A stretch of 64,000 nucleotides of DNA, from the NCBI GenBank assembly GCA_963924555.1, contig OZ004598.1:5368858-5432857 (forward strand). The letters are read 5' to 3'. The notes under the pieces were generated by a model that saw only the letters and a list, made by a program, of their open reading frames with translations, was not told the origin of the DNA and made no database searches. Of this stretch, positions 13,401 to 26,000 are shown one piece after another; position 1 is the first letter of the stretch; each line of letters starts with the position of its first letter. The DNA comes from Crambe crambe. Lineage: Eukaryota; Porifera; Demospongiae; Poecilosclerida; Crambeidae. The position numbers and the translations under genes are program-made.

Positions 13401-16400
13401 TTCTCCCCACCTCCTCCAAGTCCATTTGTAACGGTGAGGTCAAAGTTCAACTGGCTGTTGCTATGGTATTAACACATGATTTGCACATGTAGGTGTTTCT
13501 GGATGAGGTGAACACTTCATCATGCCTTGGTCTTTTCAAGGAGATCATTGTGGACAAGAATTTTGATGGAGAAGTAATAATCCTTACTAGACTTTATTTG
13601 GGTCAAAGTTTAATGTGTGACTATATTTTGACCAGCCCATTCCGGATAACATCTTCATCGTTGCTGCATGTAACCCTCACCGAGGGAACAGCCTGGCCTC
13701 CCATGAGACGTGGATGAGAGGTACTTACTACGTCCGCTCCTTGCACCCAACACTGAGGTTCCTCATGTGGGACTATGGCTCACTCGATGAGCACCAAGAG
13801 AGGGACTACATCAATGCCAAGATGAAGATGGTCAACAAAACCATGGAAAAAACAGAGGTAAGGTACAAGACCTTCAAGCTTCTAAAGTAAGAAAATTTTT
13901 CATCTGTGAAACTAAAATCAACAAAATTTTATCCACTGACCATTTATTGTTTGTTTATTTGTTTGTTTGTTTGTTTGTTTGTTTATTTATTTATTTTTAA
14001 GGTGGCAAGCCTGACGGACCTGATAGTGACCAGTCAGAACATGATGCGGGAATTTGCCTTCAGGCAGTTGAGTGGCAGCCAAAAGCAGAAGAGTGTACAG
14101 TCAGAGAATCTGTGCCGTATCGCCTCACGAAGCTGTGTGAGTCAGAGGGACATCCAGCGAGTCTTCACCTTCTATCAGTGGTTCAAGACCATGTACGATA
14201 AACACCGTCCCCATAAGGAACGAAACGACTACCACAGGAGAGCGGTCCTAGTCGCTCTGGGCATTGTCTATTACATGCGTCTCAATGCAGAGTGTCGCAA
14301 AGAGTATAAGCAATATCTGGACGAGGTCAACCGAATGCCAAATGAAGTCTCCTTCTCTGCAGCCTTTGATGAAGAACTGGAATACTACATTGGACAAGTC
14401 GAACTGCCTAAGGGCATTGCTCGTACCTTGGCTCTGAAGGAGAATCTCTTTGCCACCATCATCTGCACCATCACACACACTCCTCTCATCATCGTGGGAG
14501 CTCCTGGTTCTTCCAAGACTCTCTCCTTCAACCAGACCATAGCTAACCTCAAGGGACAGGAATCTAAGAAACAACTCTTCAGAAATACGGAGATTTTTCG
14601 CTCACTTGATCCTCACTATTACCAGTGTTCCCGACGCACCACGTCCAATGAGATTCAGACCGTCTTCTCCCGAGCAGTGAATCGTCAACGAAGTCACCAG
14701 CGCTTCAACCTCCCAATTTACTGCGTGGTGTTCATGGACGAGGCAGGCCTGCCCGAAGAGAGTCATGAGTCTCTCAAGGTCCTCCATTACCACCTGGACA
14801 AACAAGAGGTGTCCTTTGTGGCCATCACAAACCACGTCCTCGATGCAGCCAAGACCAACCGTGCCATATCTCTCTTCCGCCCTGAGGCCTCAGACGAGGA
14901 CCTGGAGACCCTTGCAAAGGGTTGTCTGTGTTCAAATCCGGAGAGCCCTCCCCCAGAACTGCAGCGAGATTTGGTCATGGTGGCAAAGTTCTGCCAGCCT
15001 TACTCTGACTGCATGAAGAGTTCAAAGTTCGCTCGTTTCTTTGGTCTGCGAGATTTCATCCAGTTTGTCAACTACTTGAGGAGGAAGAGAGACGAGGGAC
15101 AGGTTCTCTCCTCCCACCTGGTCATGCAAGCTCTGGAGAGAAACTTCAATGGGTCTGTCGAGTTTGAAAACATTTGCAAGAAGTTCTTGCAAGTGATTGG
15201 CACGAAACCTGCAGACGTGCCGAAACGCAAGATACTGGATATCCTCCAGGACAGCATGAGAGATCGCCCTCAGGCGATGCAGGATCTCACCGAGAACGAG
15301 GTCCGGTACAAGTTGATCATTGATCCCTCAGAGGACGATTCTCTGGTGCGCCTGCTGTTCTCCATGGGGGTGCTGACGAGGGACAACACCAGGATGTTTG
15401 TTTGCAGTGACTTCCCTGGCGACGGACAGTTACAAAAGGTCAACACCATAGCAGCTATCAGACACTCTGCCATTGAAGGACACACTGTCGTCATGAGTCA
15501 AACCGACGACATCCATGAGAGCTTTTATGATCTCTTCAATCAGAGGTTTCGACGCATCGATGACCCCGAGCATGGACCTCGCTACTACACCAATATTGCC
15601 ATCGGGGCCCACCTCAAACCTTCACGCGTGCACCCCAACTTCCAATGTGTCGTAGTGGTCAAGAATTCCGAAGTGGAGGACACGCCCTCTCCCTTCCTCA
15701 ACAGATTCGAGAAATATTTCATCTCCCATGGAAATCTGTTGGAGACAGCATTACAGAACCTTCCACCGTGCATGGCCATCATGATACAAGCTGCCAAGGA
15801 GAAGGTGAGATGGAACTTCCCACCTCCAATCCACCTCTAATTAAGAAGCCACCTCTAATTAAACAACCACCTCTCTAATTAAACAGCGACCTTTCTAATT
15901 TAAATTTGAAAATTAAGAGAACAAAACAAATTTTCCGTTTCTCTAACAGTACTTACTCGTGTTCTCTTCATGCAGGTGAATGACTTCATCTGCCAGGTGC
16001 TTGGTTACCAGAGTCTGTATGGGCTGCAGCCAGAGACGCTGGACTCATTGATATTGGACCTGTTCCCACCTCTGAACCACACCTACCAGGAACTGGGGGA
16101 GGACAGTGTGGTGGACACCGAACAAGAGGTCCCCATTTACCTGCTCAAGGAAATCTTCAATGCCCTCAGGAACAATGTGGGCTTCAACATCCCACGAGTG
16201 AGTTGGTAGTCCCCCCGGCACATGTACAGTTTATATTAACACAAGAAAAAAGCTCATTTTTGTATAAACAACAACAACAACAATGACAACAACAACAACA
16301 ATGACAACAATGACAAGATTTTAACACAAGAAAAATTAAGCTCATTTTTGTATAAACGACAACAACAATAACAACAACGACAAGATCCACAGTATTTATT

Positions 16401-16942
16401 ATCTATTGTTCGTCCAGTATCCCCTGGATGAGTTGCATGACGATGCTGCCCACGTATTCAGCCTGATCCTCTGTGACCCTGAGTATGAAGGTCTGCTTCA
16501 GACTCTAACTCACCAAGAAGCCATGAGAGCTGTCGTCGAGGCCTTCAACCTACTCTACTCTGCACCGGCTCCTCAAGACGAGGGGGGACAGAAGGACATT
16601 ACCCCTGAGGGATGCATGGTGCTGTCCCTTCTCCAGCAGCTGCTGGTAAGGCTTTTCACTAAACGTCTGATGCAGTTGATGACCACCGAAGCCATCATCC
16701 TCAACAGAAAGAAAATCCCTTTCTCTTACCTTGCCAATTACCTCAGTAACCAAGCCCACTTCAGTCTCAAGGACCTCATCACTCAATATCATAAGGCTGT
16801 AGCAGTAACACTCTCGTAAGTCCCTTTCCCTCTCTCATTTTCCTGTGCTCTAATTAGAGTTATGTGTGCTTTAATTAGAATTTGGTGTGCTTTAATTAGA
16901 GCTGTATGATGTGTGTTGGTGTACTCCCAACTAGAGTGTGAC

Positions 16943-17031
<89 letters not shown>

Positions 17032-20000
17032 GGGATCCCTTCAGAACTCCTAATAAACTGGTATGCTTCACACGTTCCTCTCCACTGGTCCACACCCTCC
17101 CTGCCCAGTTCCCCTCCTCCATGATGGAGACGCCCCAGGACCTGGACATCGTGGCTAACCTCGTCTTCGAAGACACAGACAAACTAGTCATCCATAAACT
17201 GTCCAGCCTTCTCTCCCAGAGCTCCGTCCAAGAGCTACTGAGGGACTTTGTAGTCTCAGAAACTGCTGAAGTGTGCCTTCTGCTGGCTAATATGCAAGAG
17301 ACTTCTCTGAAGACCATCAACCACATCCGCCTCATGATGGAAGAGGCAGAGTTGCTAAGAGCTCACAAACAGTCCACGAAAGTGTTTGTGCTTCTGCTGC
17401 ACTTCCCTCCGGCATTGTTTTTCCGACATTGCTACCCATCCCTCTTCCTGAAGGGCTGGGACCACTGTTACCTGGACACCATTGCCCACAGCACTGTAGA
17501 AGGCGTGGTCGACATCAAGGACTGGTTTTACAAGTGTTGCTTCCCTTCTCAAGAGGCCAATCCTGACAAACCTGATGGTCTCTTCAAAGCTCTCATGCAC
17601 CTTCTTCCCCAAGCAATTCCTGTCATTTCTGCTCGTGTCTATTTTGGCAACAAGAAAGACGCTTCCTTCAACTCTTTCATGAATGCAACTCAGAGAAGTG
17701 AGGCTTTGAAGAAGTTATTATTTGATTGCGAAATCGGACAAGTCCTTTGTGAGAAATTCTGTGCCTATTGGAAGCCGAGGGTGATGGCTGAGTACTTGGA
17801 AAGAGCTGCTACTTTTTCAAAGCAGAGAGAATCCACTTTGAACATCACAGACTCCATCCAGACCCAGTTCAAGGCTCTCTATTTGGACTTCTGTGTCTAC
17901 ATGCTCACACGAGCGAACGAGAACTTCAATCTAGACATCATCTTTGCGGAGAATTCCTCTCCATCACTCCGTAAACTCTTCATCGATATCTTCAGGGTCT
18001 TCCCCACACCGAAACTCAATCAGCTCAATCTCCTTAGCAACAACCTGCCCCTCCCCCAGCCCTCCCTGCACTGTCCCCGGTTCCCCTTCTTTGGGTGCGT
18101 GTGCGGTCTGATGGAGAAACAGATGGAGGTAAGTGGAGAAGCAGCCAACCTCCAAGTGGACATGTTGGCCGAGAAGGTTCAGGAACCGGTGATGGATTCC
18201 CTCTCTGTTGGCTACGCCCCTAGCAACCCTGCCGATAAGCTACAGGCTTTGGTCAATGCTATAATGGTCAACATGGAGCCAATAATGAACGTAAGTATCA
18301 TGTGACTGTCATGTGATCATTGTCTGAGGGCCTTGTACTATGCACCCTCCCTAATACCAAACCTATTTTTATTCATGTGACTGTCATGTAACTGTCACGT
18401 GATCATTGTCTGTAGGCCTTATGCTATGCACCCTCACTGATACCAAAACTTGTTTTCATGTCATGTGATTGTCATGTGATTATCTGCAGGCCTATCCCAA
18501 ACAAGTGCTTGGGTTGGCGATAGAGGCCATGGCCTCAGATCCAGACCTCTGGCATCACTACTTCAACGACTTTATCATCTACAAGCTGAAACTGGGCGGG
18601 GATGACCGTACCCCTGAGGGGGACATTGCTCAGTTAATCCTGCACACCTACTTCCAGCAGATCCATAGTTACGATGCTCTGAAGAAAGTGGTGGAGCTGC
18701 ACAGCTACGTCAGTGTCTATCAGCTCAGCCTGGCACAAATGGCCTCCATCCTTAGGCCTCTCAACAAACTTCAGGGTCTGGGGGTAAGTAAGTAATGACT
18801 ACATTCCACAGGAAAAAGATCCATATGTAGCAGAGCTAGAAATTGAGACACTCAATTTGATTGGTCATTATAAGGATTTGGTCAGACATTAATACTGGCC
18901 ATTTCCAAGAAAGTAATGGTTGGGAAGTGACCGGTGACCAGCAGATAATTCTAGCTCTGCTTAGAATATAATTATGGAGAGGTATACGAGAGGTTGAGCA
19001 CTACAAAAAGATAAATATCTGCTCTTGTTCCTTTTAGCTGCAACAAGAGCCACATCTTTTGTCTCCCATGACTCCCACGCCCACATCTCCTGCCAACCAG
19101 CTGCTTCTGGCAGTGGAGCAGACACAACATCCATTGGGCTCTCCCATACACCTATCCAGCTTCATCATTGGCACTCTATTTGATGCCCTCCTGGGTGCCA
19201 CCTACAACACCACCCCTAAGTTCCTGGCCTCCAGGGACCACAAGCTGGTCATCTGGTTCAAGTCCTATCGGTGAGGGGAATTCATGAATACATTCGTAAG
19301 ATCTTACTGTAGATTTCAGGATGACGGAATGAGAAATAGGTAGTGGTTCATACAAGGACTGATCCTTTCATGTCCTATACAATTGTATCCACCTATTCCC
19401 CTGACCTTCTTGACAACCAGGACAGTATAGCCAGGAAAGAACTTTTATATTATGTCTCTTTCTCCTTTAGAGATATCATGACACTGCCTATGCTGAAGCA
19501 CTATGTCTACATCTCTCTGTCCATGCCCGAGGCAGTGAACACGAGCTTCAACTTGCTGGAGGCAAAGTTGAACGTGATGCAGGCCACCTTCCTCATCCTG
19601 CAGTCCAGCCCTTCCCTCGACCAGGACGCCCTCACCAAGGGACACCAAACCTTCCAAGCCCTCCTGAACCGCTACTTCAAAGAAGATATGCAGGTATGTA
19701 CAGAGCGAGAGTTCATGGTACAGAGCAAGAGTTTGTGGTACAGAGTTCATAGTACAGAGTTCATGGTACAGAGTTCGTGGTACAGAATGTATTGTAGCTA
19801 GTAGTCTTGTACCAGTGACCTCTACGTTACCTTGGAGATATTTGATGTACATTATTGTCTACTGACAGCTGAAGGATTCTCGACCAAGTCTTGCTGGAGT
19901 GACTGAAGTGGCTGTTGAGTTAGTGTCTTCCTTGGACTTCAATGCCAGCCTCCATCGTTGCAATCCTGCTGTCAGACTAGTCATGGAGGGTCTTCTGGCT

Positions 20001-23000
20001 CACTTCTTTCCCCCTGATCGACCACAGTACCACACCGAGGACATCCTCTGGTTCTTGAAGCTGGCTAATGAGCAGGAGCAGTGGAGTGCCAACCCCTTCG
20101 AAGGGGAAGAGGAGAGCAGGTTTGAGGCTGCGACAGAGGAAAGTGTGGGTGTGGTGGCCGGGGGGCTGGAGGATGACCTACTCAGCAAATTGGAGGAATC
20201 TACTCTATCCAAAACCACACCCTCCAATACTGAGGTCTTGAACAATTGCAAAATTATCATTTTCGTTTGTTTATTTATTTGTTTGTTTGTTGTCCAGCTT
20301 CTTCCAGGTGCCATAGAGATCAGCATGTTCAAGTTCTACTTGGCTCGTGTCTTGGGCAACTACGTAGAGCCCTCAGGGGGCGGAGCAGACCAACAGGAGT
20401 TAGGACCACTCCTCCTGTACCGGCAAGAGAGCCGCAGTCTGGTAGGGAAGGTCCTCATGTCCAAGAAAAATCTAGGTCCTCCCGGCCCTTATATCCCTGT
20501 CTTCTATCAGAACTCGCCTCCAATTATTGCCGGGGTGAATGCCAAGGTCAGTATGACTGCAGTGTGTAATATTACTGCTGGTCACTGGCCACTTTCCGAC
20601 TCTTTGGCCAGACAATTCCAATTTTAGCTGGACATTCTGTCAGAACAAATTCAAGATGTCACATCGTTTGATCAAAGTCAGACGAAATCTAACTGAAACT
20701 CTTATTTTGCTGTTAATGATTGAAGATCAGTCATGTGACTATCATGTGACCTTCTTTTTTTATTTTTTTATTTTTTAATTTTTTTTACCTTGCCTCAGAA
20801 TGGCCGCATGCAGCAATCTCTCTGCCACCTGTACTTCCTGACGCTCATGGAACACCTCAGGAGTGAGTCCAGATTCAAGAATCCTAGCAGGCTCTCTCTC
20901 CTGGTCCGCACAGCTGTCACCCTCCAGAAGCAGCTGGACACTGCAGAGGGTCCCGAAGCTGTTCTCTTGTGGGTGGAGTTACAGGCTGTCACCCAAGTGA
21001 TGATTCAGCAACTAGCTCTGAACCTTGACCCTTCACAACCTCATATGCTGGGGGACATACAACTTGTTATTGATGACATCAACCTGTAAGTTCTCTTTAT
21101 CCCCATCCTCCCTCCCCCCTCCCCCTCCCTCCCCCTTCCCTCCCCCCCCTTCTTCCCCCTCCCCCTTCCCTCCCCCCTTCCCCCCCTCCCTTCCCCCCTT
21201 CTTCCCCCTTCCTCCCCCCTTCCTCCCCCCTCCCTCCCCCTTCCCTCCCCCCTTCCTCTCCTCCTTATACATTCTAAACTGCTTCATGGTTTTTTATATG
21301 TACATACATGCAGTTTCCTTGATAGCTCCTTCATGGGGGGTGGGGACTCCCAGGGCCATGCCATGGTGCTGTCTCTTCACCTGCTGAAATTGCTGAAGAG
21401 TTCTAGAAGGTTCACTGACCTCATGACGGGAAAGTACGACTTTCTCTCCAACATTAAATGCCTCCAGCCCATCCACTTACGACTCAAGGTTTGGTGGAAT
21501 GGGGTGGGCAGTCATATGACTATCACATGATTTGATTGTTCTGTAGTCTCCATCAGAGATGAAGCCACACCTCCTTCCCTTCCTTCAGCCAGGGGCAGAG
21601 GGGGAACTGAGCGTGCTCTACAAACAGGTGTCTTTGGTGATGTTGGGTATTCACAATGGATCCAAGGAACTTGATGATCTCCTTCATGTGGCCCAAAACT
21701 GGTAAGGTGTGGTCAGCATATCGGAAGCAGTATCTTAATGTATTATATGTGGCAGTGTTCAAAGTGCTGGGGGAGGGGCTTCAGGTGATCAACGTCTCTC
21801 CTTCAGAATGGTGGTGTGGCTTGCTACCTATTACGAGTTCTATGATAAAAAGGTTCAAAGTTCACTGTAGATAATGAATTCTGTGGTAGTGTCCATAGAT
21901 AGGTAGTGGCTCACAAGGACCTAAGAAACCTGATCCTATACCATAGAGCTATTCTCTGACCACCTACCTGCAATGGACAGTAACTTCTATTCTACTCTTT
22001 GTCATCTGCAGGTTGTTTCCCCGTTGCTCTGCAATGTGATGGGAGGACAGGAGATGTCCAACTATTTGCAGGAGGAGGGGTACATTCGTCTTATCCAGTG
22101 CTTCCTGCAACCTGATCTCATGCTTCAGCGCAAGGAGAGTCCCAACTCCCTCACGGAGAGACAGGTCCTTGAACTGGGACCTGACGGGAGACCTCAGGTT
22201 ATCCCACGACAAGGAGATCAGCAAGATCCCCTTTACCAGCTTTTCATACCAGCACAACCTGATGATATAGGTAACTATGGGGTGGAGTTTGGGTGTGGTT
22301 TAGTGATGGAGTTTCTCCTTCTCTCTCAGATCAATCTGATGTTGATCTTCGTCACTCGATGGCTAATCTGCTAGCAGTTGTGCTTGGCAGTCCATCTCGC
22401 TCCAACCACTTATGGTACCATCTCTTCGCTGCCAACAAACTCCAAAGGACGTACATGACAGGGTTTATGGTAAGTATGCAGGCAACCCTTTACCATCATT
22501 ATCCTCAGTCATGTGACTGACCTTCGCATGTATATGTGACTCCATCATAATCATTATATGACCCCTTTATAGTCATGTGACTCCCTTCATAATCATGTGA
22601 CCTCTCTCCTTTCCTTGCAGTATGACTCCACCATCCACCATGATGGACTTCTGTATGACTGTGGAGTTGAACTCTCTCCCGAGGGTCAGTTCGGGAGGCA
22701 GGACTACAAGAAGCATGCTTGTCGAGGAACTTACACGCTTCATTCCCTCTACTTACTTCTCTGGGCCAACTTCAGTGCCTTCTGCTTGGCCTTGCTGACT
22801 CAGCCTGATGCAGACCAGCGCATCCATGGACCAATCATCTCGGAGTGGTTATCTGTACGCCACTACTGTGTCTCCCAACTCCGCACCCTCTGGATGCACA
22901 TGCGCAACAACTTGGGCCTCTCCGAGGAACAGAGATCCTTCTTCATCATGAGGGCTATGAACAGACTCCATGAAGTGAGCCCAAATCATTGTATTCAGTA

Positions 23001-26000
23001 TGGAACTTGCCACTCCTACTCCCCTCCCCTCCCTTCCCCCCTCTCTCCTCCCCTCCCTTCCCCCCTCTCTCCTCCCCTCCCCTCCCCTCCCCTCCCCTCC
23101 CTTCCCCCCTCTCTCCTCCCCTTCCCTCCCCTCACCATTCTCTCTCTCTTTTTAGCTTCTAACGAAGTCCAGTTCTTCTTTGACTTCCGTCCGTTTGACT
23201 GTCCCACTTGTCCCAGAAATCAAAAAGGGCATCTTTGAAACTCGTGAGGATTTGGACAGATATGAAAAGATGTGGCACATGGCCATCTACCAGCCAACTT
23301 GGGACGAGTTACCAGAAAAGGTGAGCATCCCCATAGGAACAGACTGGGCATGCCCATAGGAATAGTGGTACACTGAGCATGCCCGTAAGGAAAGTAGTAC
23401 ACTGAGCATGCCTATAAAGAAAGTGGCAGTTGTACACTAAGCATGCTTTCTACACCTTTTTGCAGTTTGTGGAACTTTCAAACCAACAGCAGAACAAGCT
23501 ATTCAGTGAAATAAGGTATGTATGTACATATAAAGGACTTGATGACCCTTTACCAGATACAATGCACATTTCAGACGGTTGGAGATGCATTATCCTCACT
23601 TGCCCTCTGAGCAAGAATTCTCTCACGCCATCCTGAGTGCAGGGGACTTGGAACAACAGTCAGAGGGGGGCAAGCTCAGACTCCTGACTAGGTTCGCTAT
23701 GGAGTGGCCACTCCTCAAAATGGGAGGGGATCTGTTGCCAGACCTGGTGGAACTCTATCGCTGGCTCCACATGAACATTGCTCACCTGATCACCTATGAA
23801 CGCGCCTCTTCCCTTACCATCGGTCATGTGATCCAGCTGGTGGAGATGAACTCCAGCAAGGAAATGGGGGAACACCTCCGAAACCTTTACGAGCGAGTCA
23901 AGCTCAACTACAATCATTACGTGGAGCTGATCGGAGGAGCCATTGGAGCAGGAGCATGTGCTGCTGTCCGACATGGGAACAAAATCTTCACCATTGCTGA
24001 TGAAATCCCTCTACTTCACTTCCTCTCAGGTACATACGTATAGGACACACCCCTGAAGACACACCCACTCTCATTCTGTTGTTTATTGTTGTTGTTTTTA
24101 TTTAGATGTTGAGGAGGAGGATCAAGGAAACGATTGGTTGCATGTAGTAATTACCAACATCATCGCCAACCACAACAACACCATCGAGAACCTTTACTCC
24201 CTCATCCAGACCACCAAACACGCCCCCTTGGCACGCCTCCTTCCAGAGGAACCCTCCACCATCCACCCCACTGAAGTCACACCAAGTCACTCCATTGTTA
24301 GCCACTTCACTGAGTGAGTCACATGACCTGTCACATGACCTGTCAGTGATGAATGAGGTGTGTTATGATTGCTAGGTTACATGGGGTGAGCAGTTTTCTT
24401 CAACTGGTGAGGAGTCGTTACCAACCCACCATTCCGGGGGAGAGACCAGCTGTGCTACCACCTTCTTCTTCCTTTGTGTGGGCCTCCATTCGCCCAAGGC
24501 CTGAGGTGTCAGTGTTCCAACTAGGACAACTGGAAGAGGACATGGTGACTGCTTTCATCACGGGCAAGCCACTCATCAAGTCACCCCTACTCCTCAGAAC
24601 ACTCTTCAGATTCAAGAAGGACAAACAGCTGGATCTCTGTGCTAATTCAGAGTAAGTGGCTGCATTATTTTCTATGTGTTAATCTTATCCCCACCCTCCC
24701 CCTCCCTCCCTCCCTCCCTCCCTCTCCTCCCCTCCCTCCCTTCTTTCCTCCCTCCCCATCCCTCCTTCTGTCTCTCCACCTCTCTTTCACTAGCATGATG
24801 TACACGGCTTTGGACCTTCAAGACATGACAGACTCACTCCCTGAAAACTTCAAGGCTTCTCTCTCTGGAGCGCTCCTCAAACGTTTCGAATACGAGTTCC
24901 ACTCGGCCAGCTTCCACCTGATGCTGGAGGTGGTGACAGCCCTACGGACTGTTGTGGGCCACACCATCAAGTCTTTACAAGAGACCAGACAAGAAGACAC
25001 CGTCAGTTTGGAGATGCAGAAAGTTCCAGAATTCATGTTGAACCTTTACGAGCACCTCACAAAGGAAAGAGAAGTGCTTTATGAGATTGGAATCCAAAGT
25101 GCTTCCCCTTCCCACATCTCTTGTCTTGCTGAACTCCCTCTCTCCTCAGTCTACTGCTGTCTCAAGTTATTCTTTGGCTGGATCGAAGAGGGTTACTATG
25201 ACTTCAGTGCCCTCCCATTTGCGTTCAAGGTGCACATGAGTTACCAGGACAAGTCTGTGGTTGATCAGCAGTTGCGTCTGAAGTGGCAGGGGAGCGTGCC
25301 CGATCTCTTGGAGGAGCTACAGAACCTGATTGACGTCCTCAAGCACTCGGAGCAGGACATCACCAGCCGAGTCAATGAAGCAGCCAATGTAAGGGCCCTC
25401 ATTATACTGATAAGTAGTGAGGTTGTCCCTAGACATCATGCTGAATGCTTAGATTCACATTTTGAGTATTATTGGTCTAGCCTTGGAAAAAGACCAATAA
25501 CATTCGAATATCAATTTTCAGTATGATGCCTAAGTTCACTTTTGACTGTTAAAACTTAAATTGGTTGCAAAAAAATTTTAGCCAAATTTACCAAGGCTAT
25601 TATAGACTTAAGAAATTTCTGGAAAATGGCCAAATTTTTTTATAGCCAGTTTAAGTTTTAACCGTCAAAAGTGAACCTAGGCATCATGCTGAATGCTAAG
25701 ATTCACATTTGAGTGTTATTGGTCTCATAAAAAATTGCAAGTCTAGCCTTGGTAAAAACAGCTTAAAATTTTTTGTGACCAATTTAGTTTTTAATGGTAA
25801 AAAGTGAATCTAGATTCACATTAGAGTGTGATTAATAATTATTATTAATACAAATAATTGTGGTATTTATTGATGTAGAAGCCGATCGTGGAGTACCTGA
25901 TTGAGTACCACATGCTTGAGGAGGAAGGAGACCATCTTGCCCGCCACATTCCACGAACCATTATGCTCCACCATTACGTGGCCTTCAGACTCTCTCTGCG

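Noticed and set aside
16896-17335. Long frames of Arg-Glu or Ser-Leu repeats on both strands
   Set aside because: They are translations of the CT microsatellite. Only the part from 17033 onward on the plus strand is a real exon.
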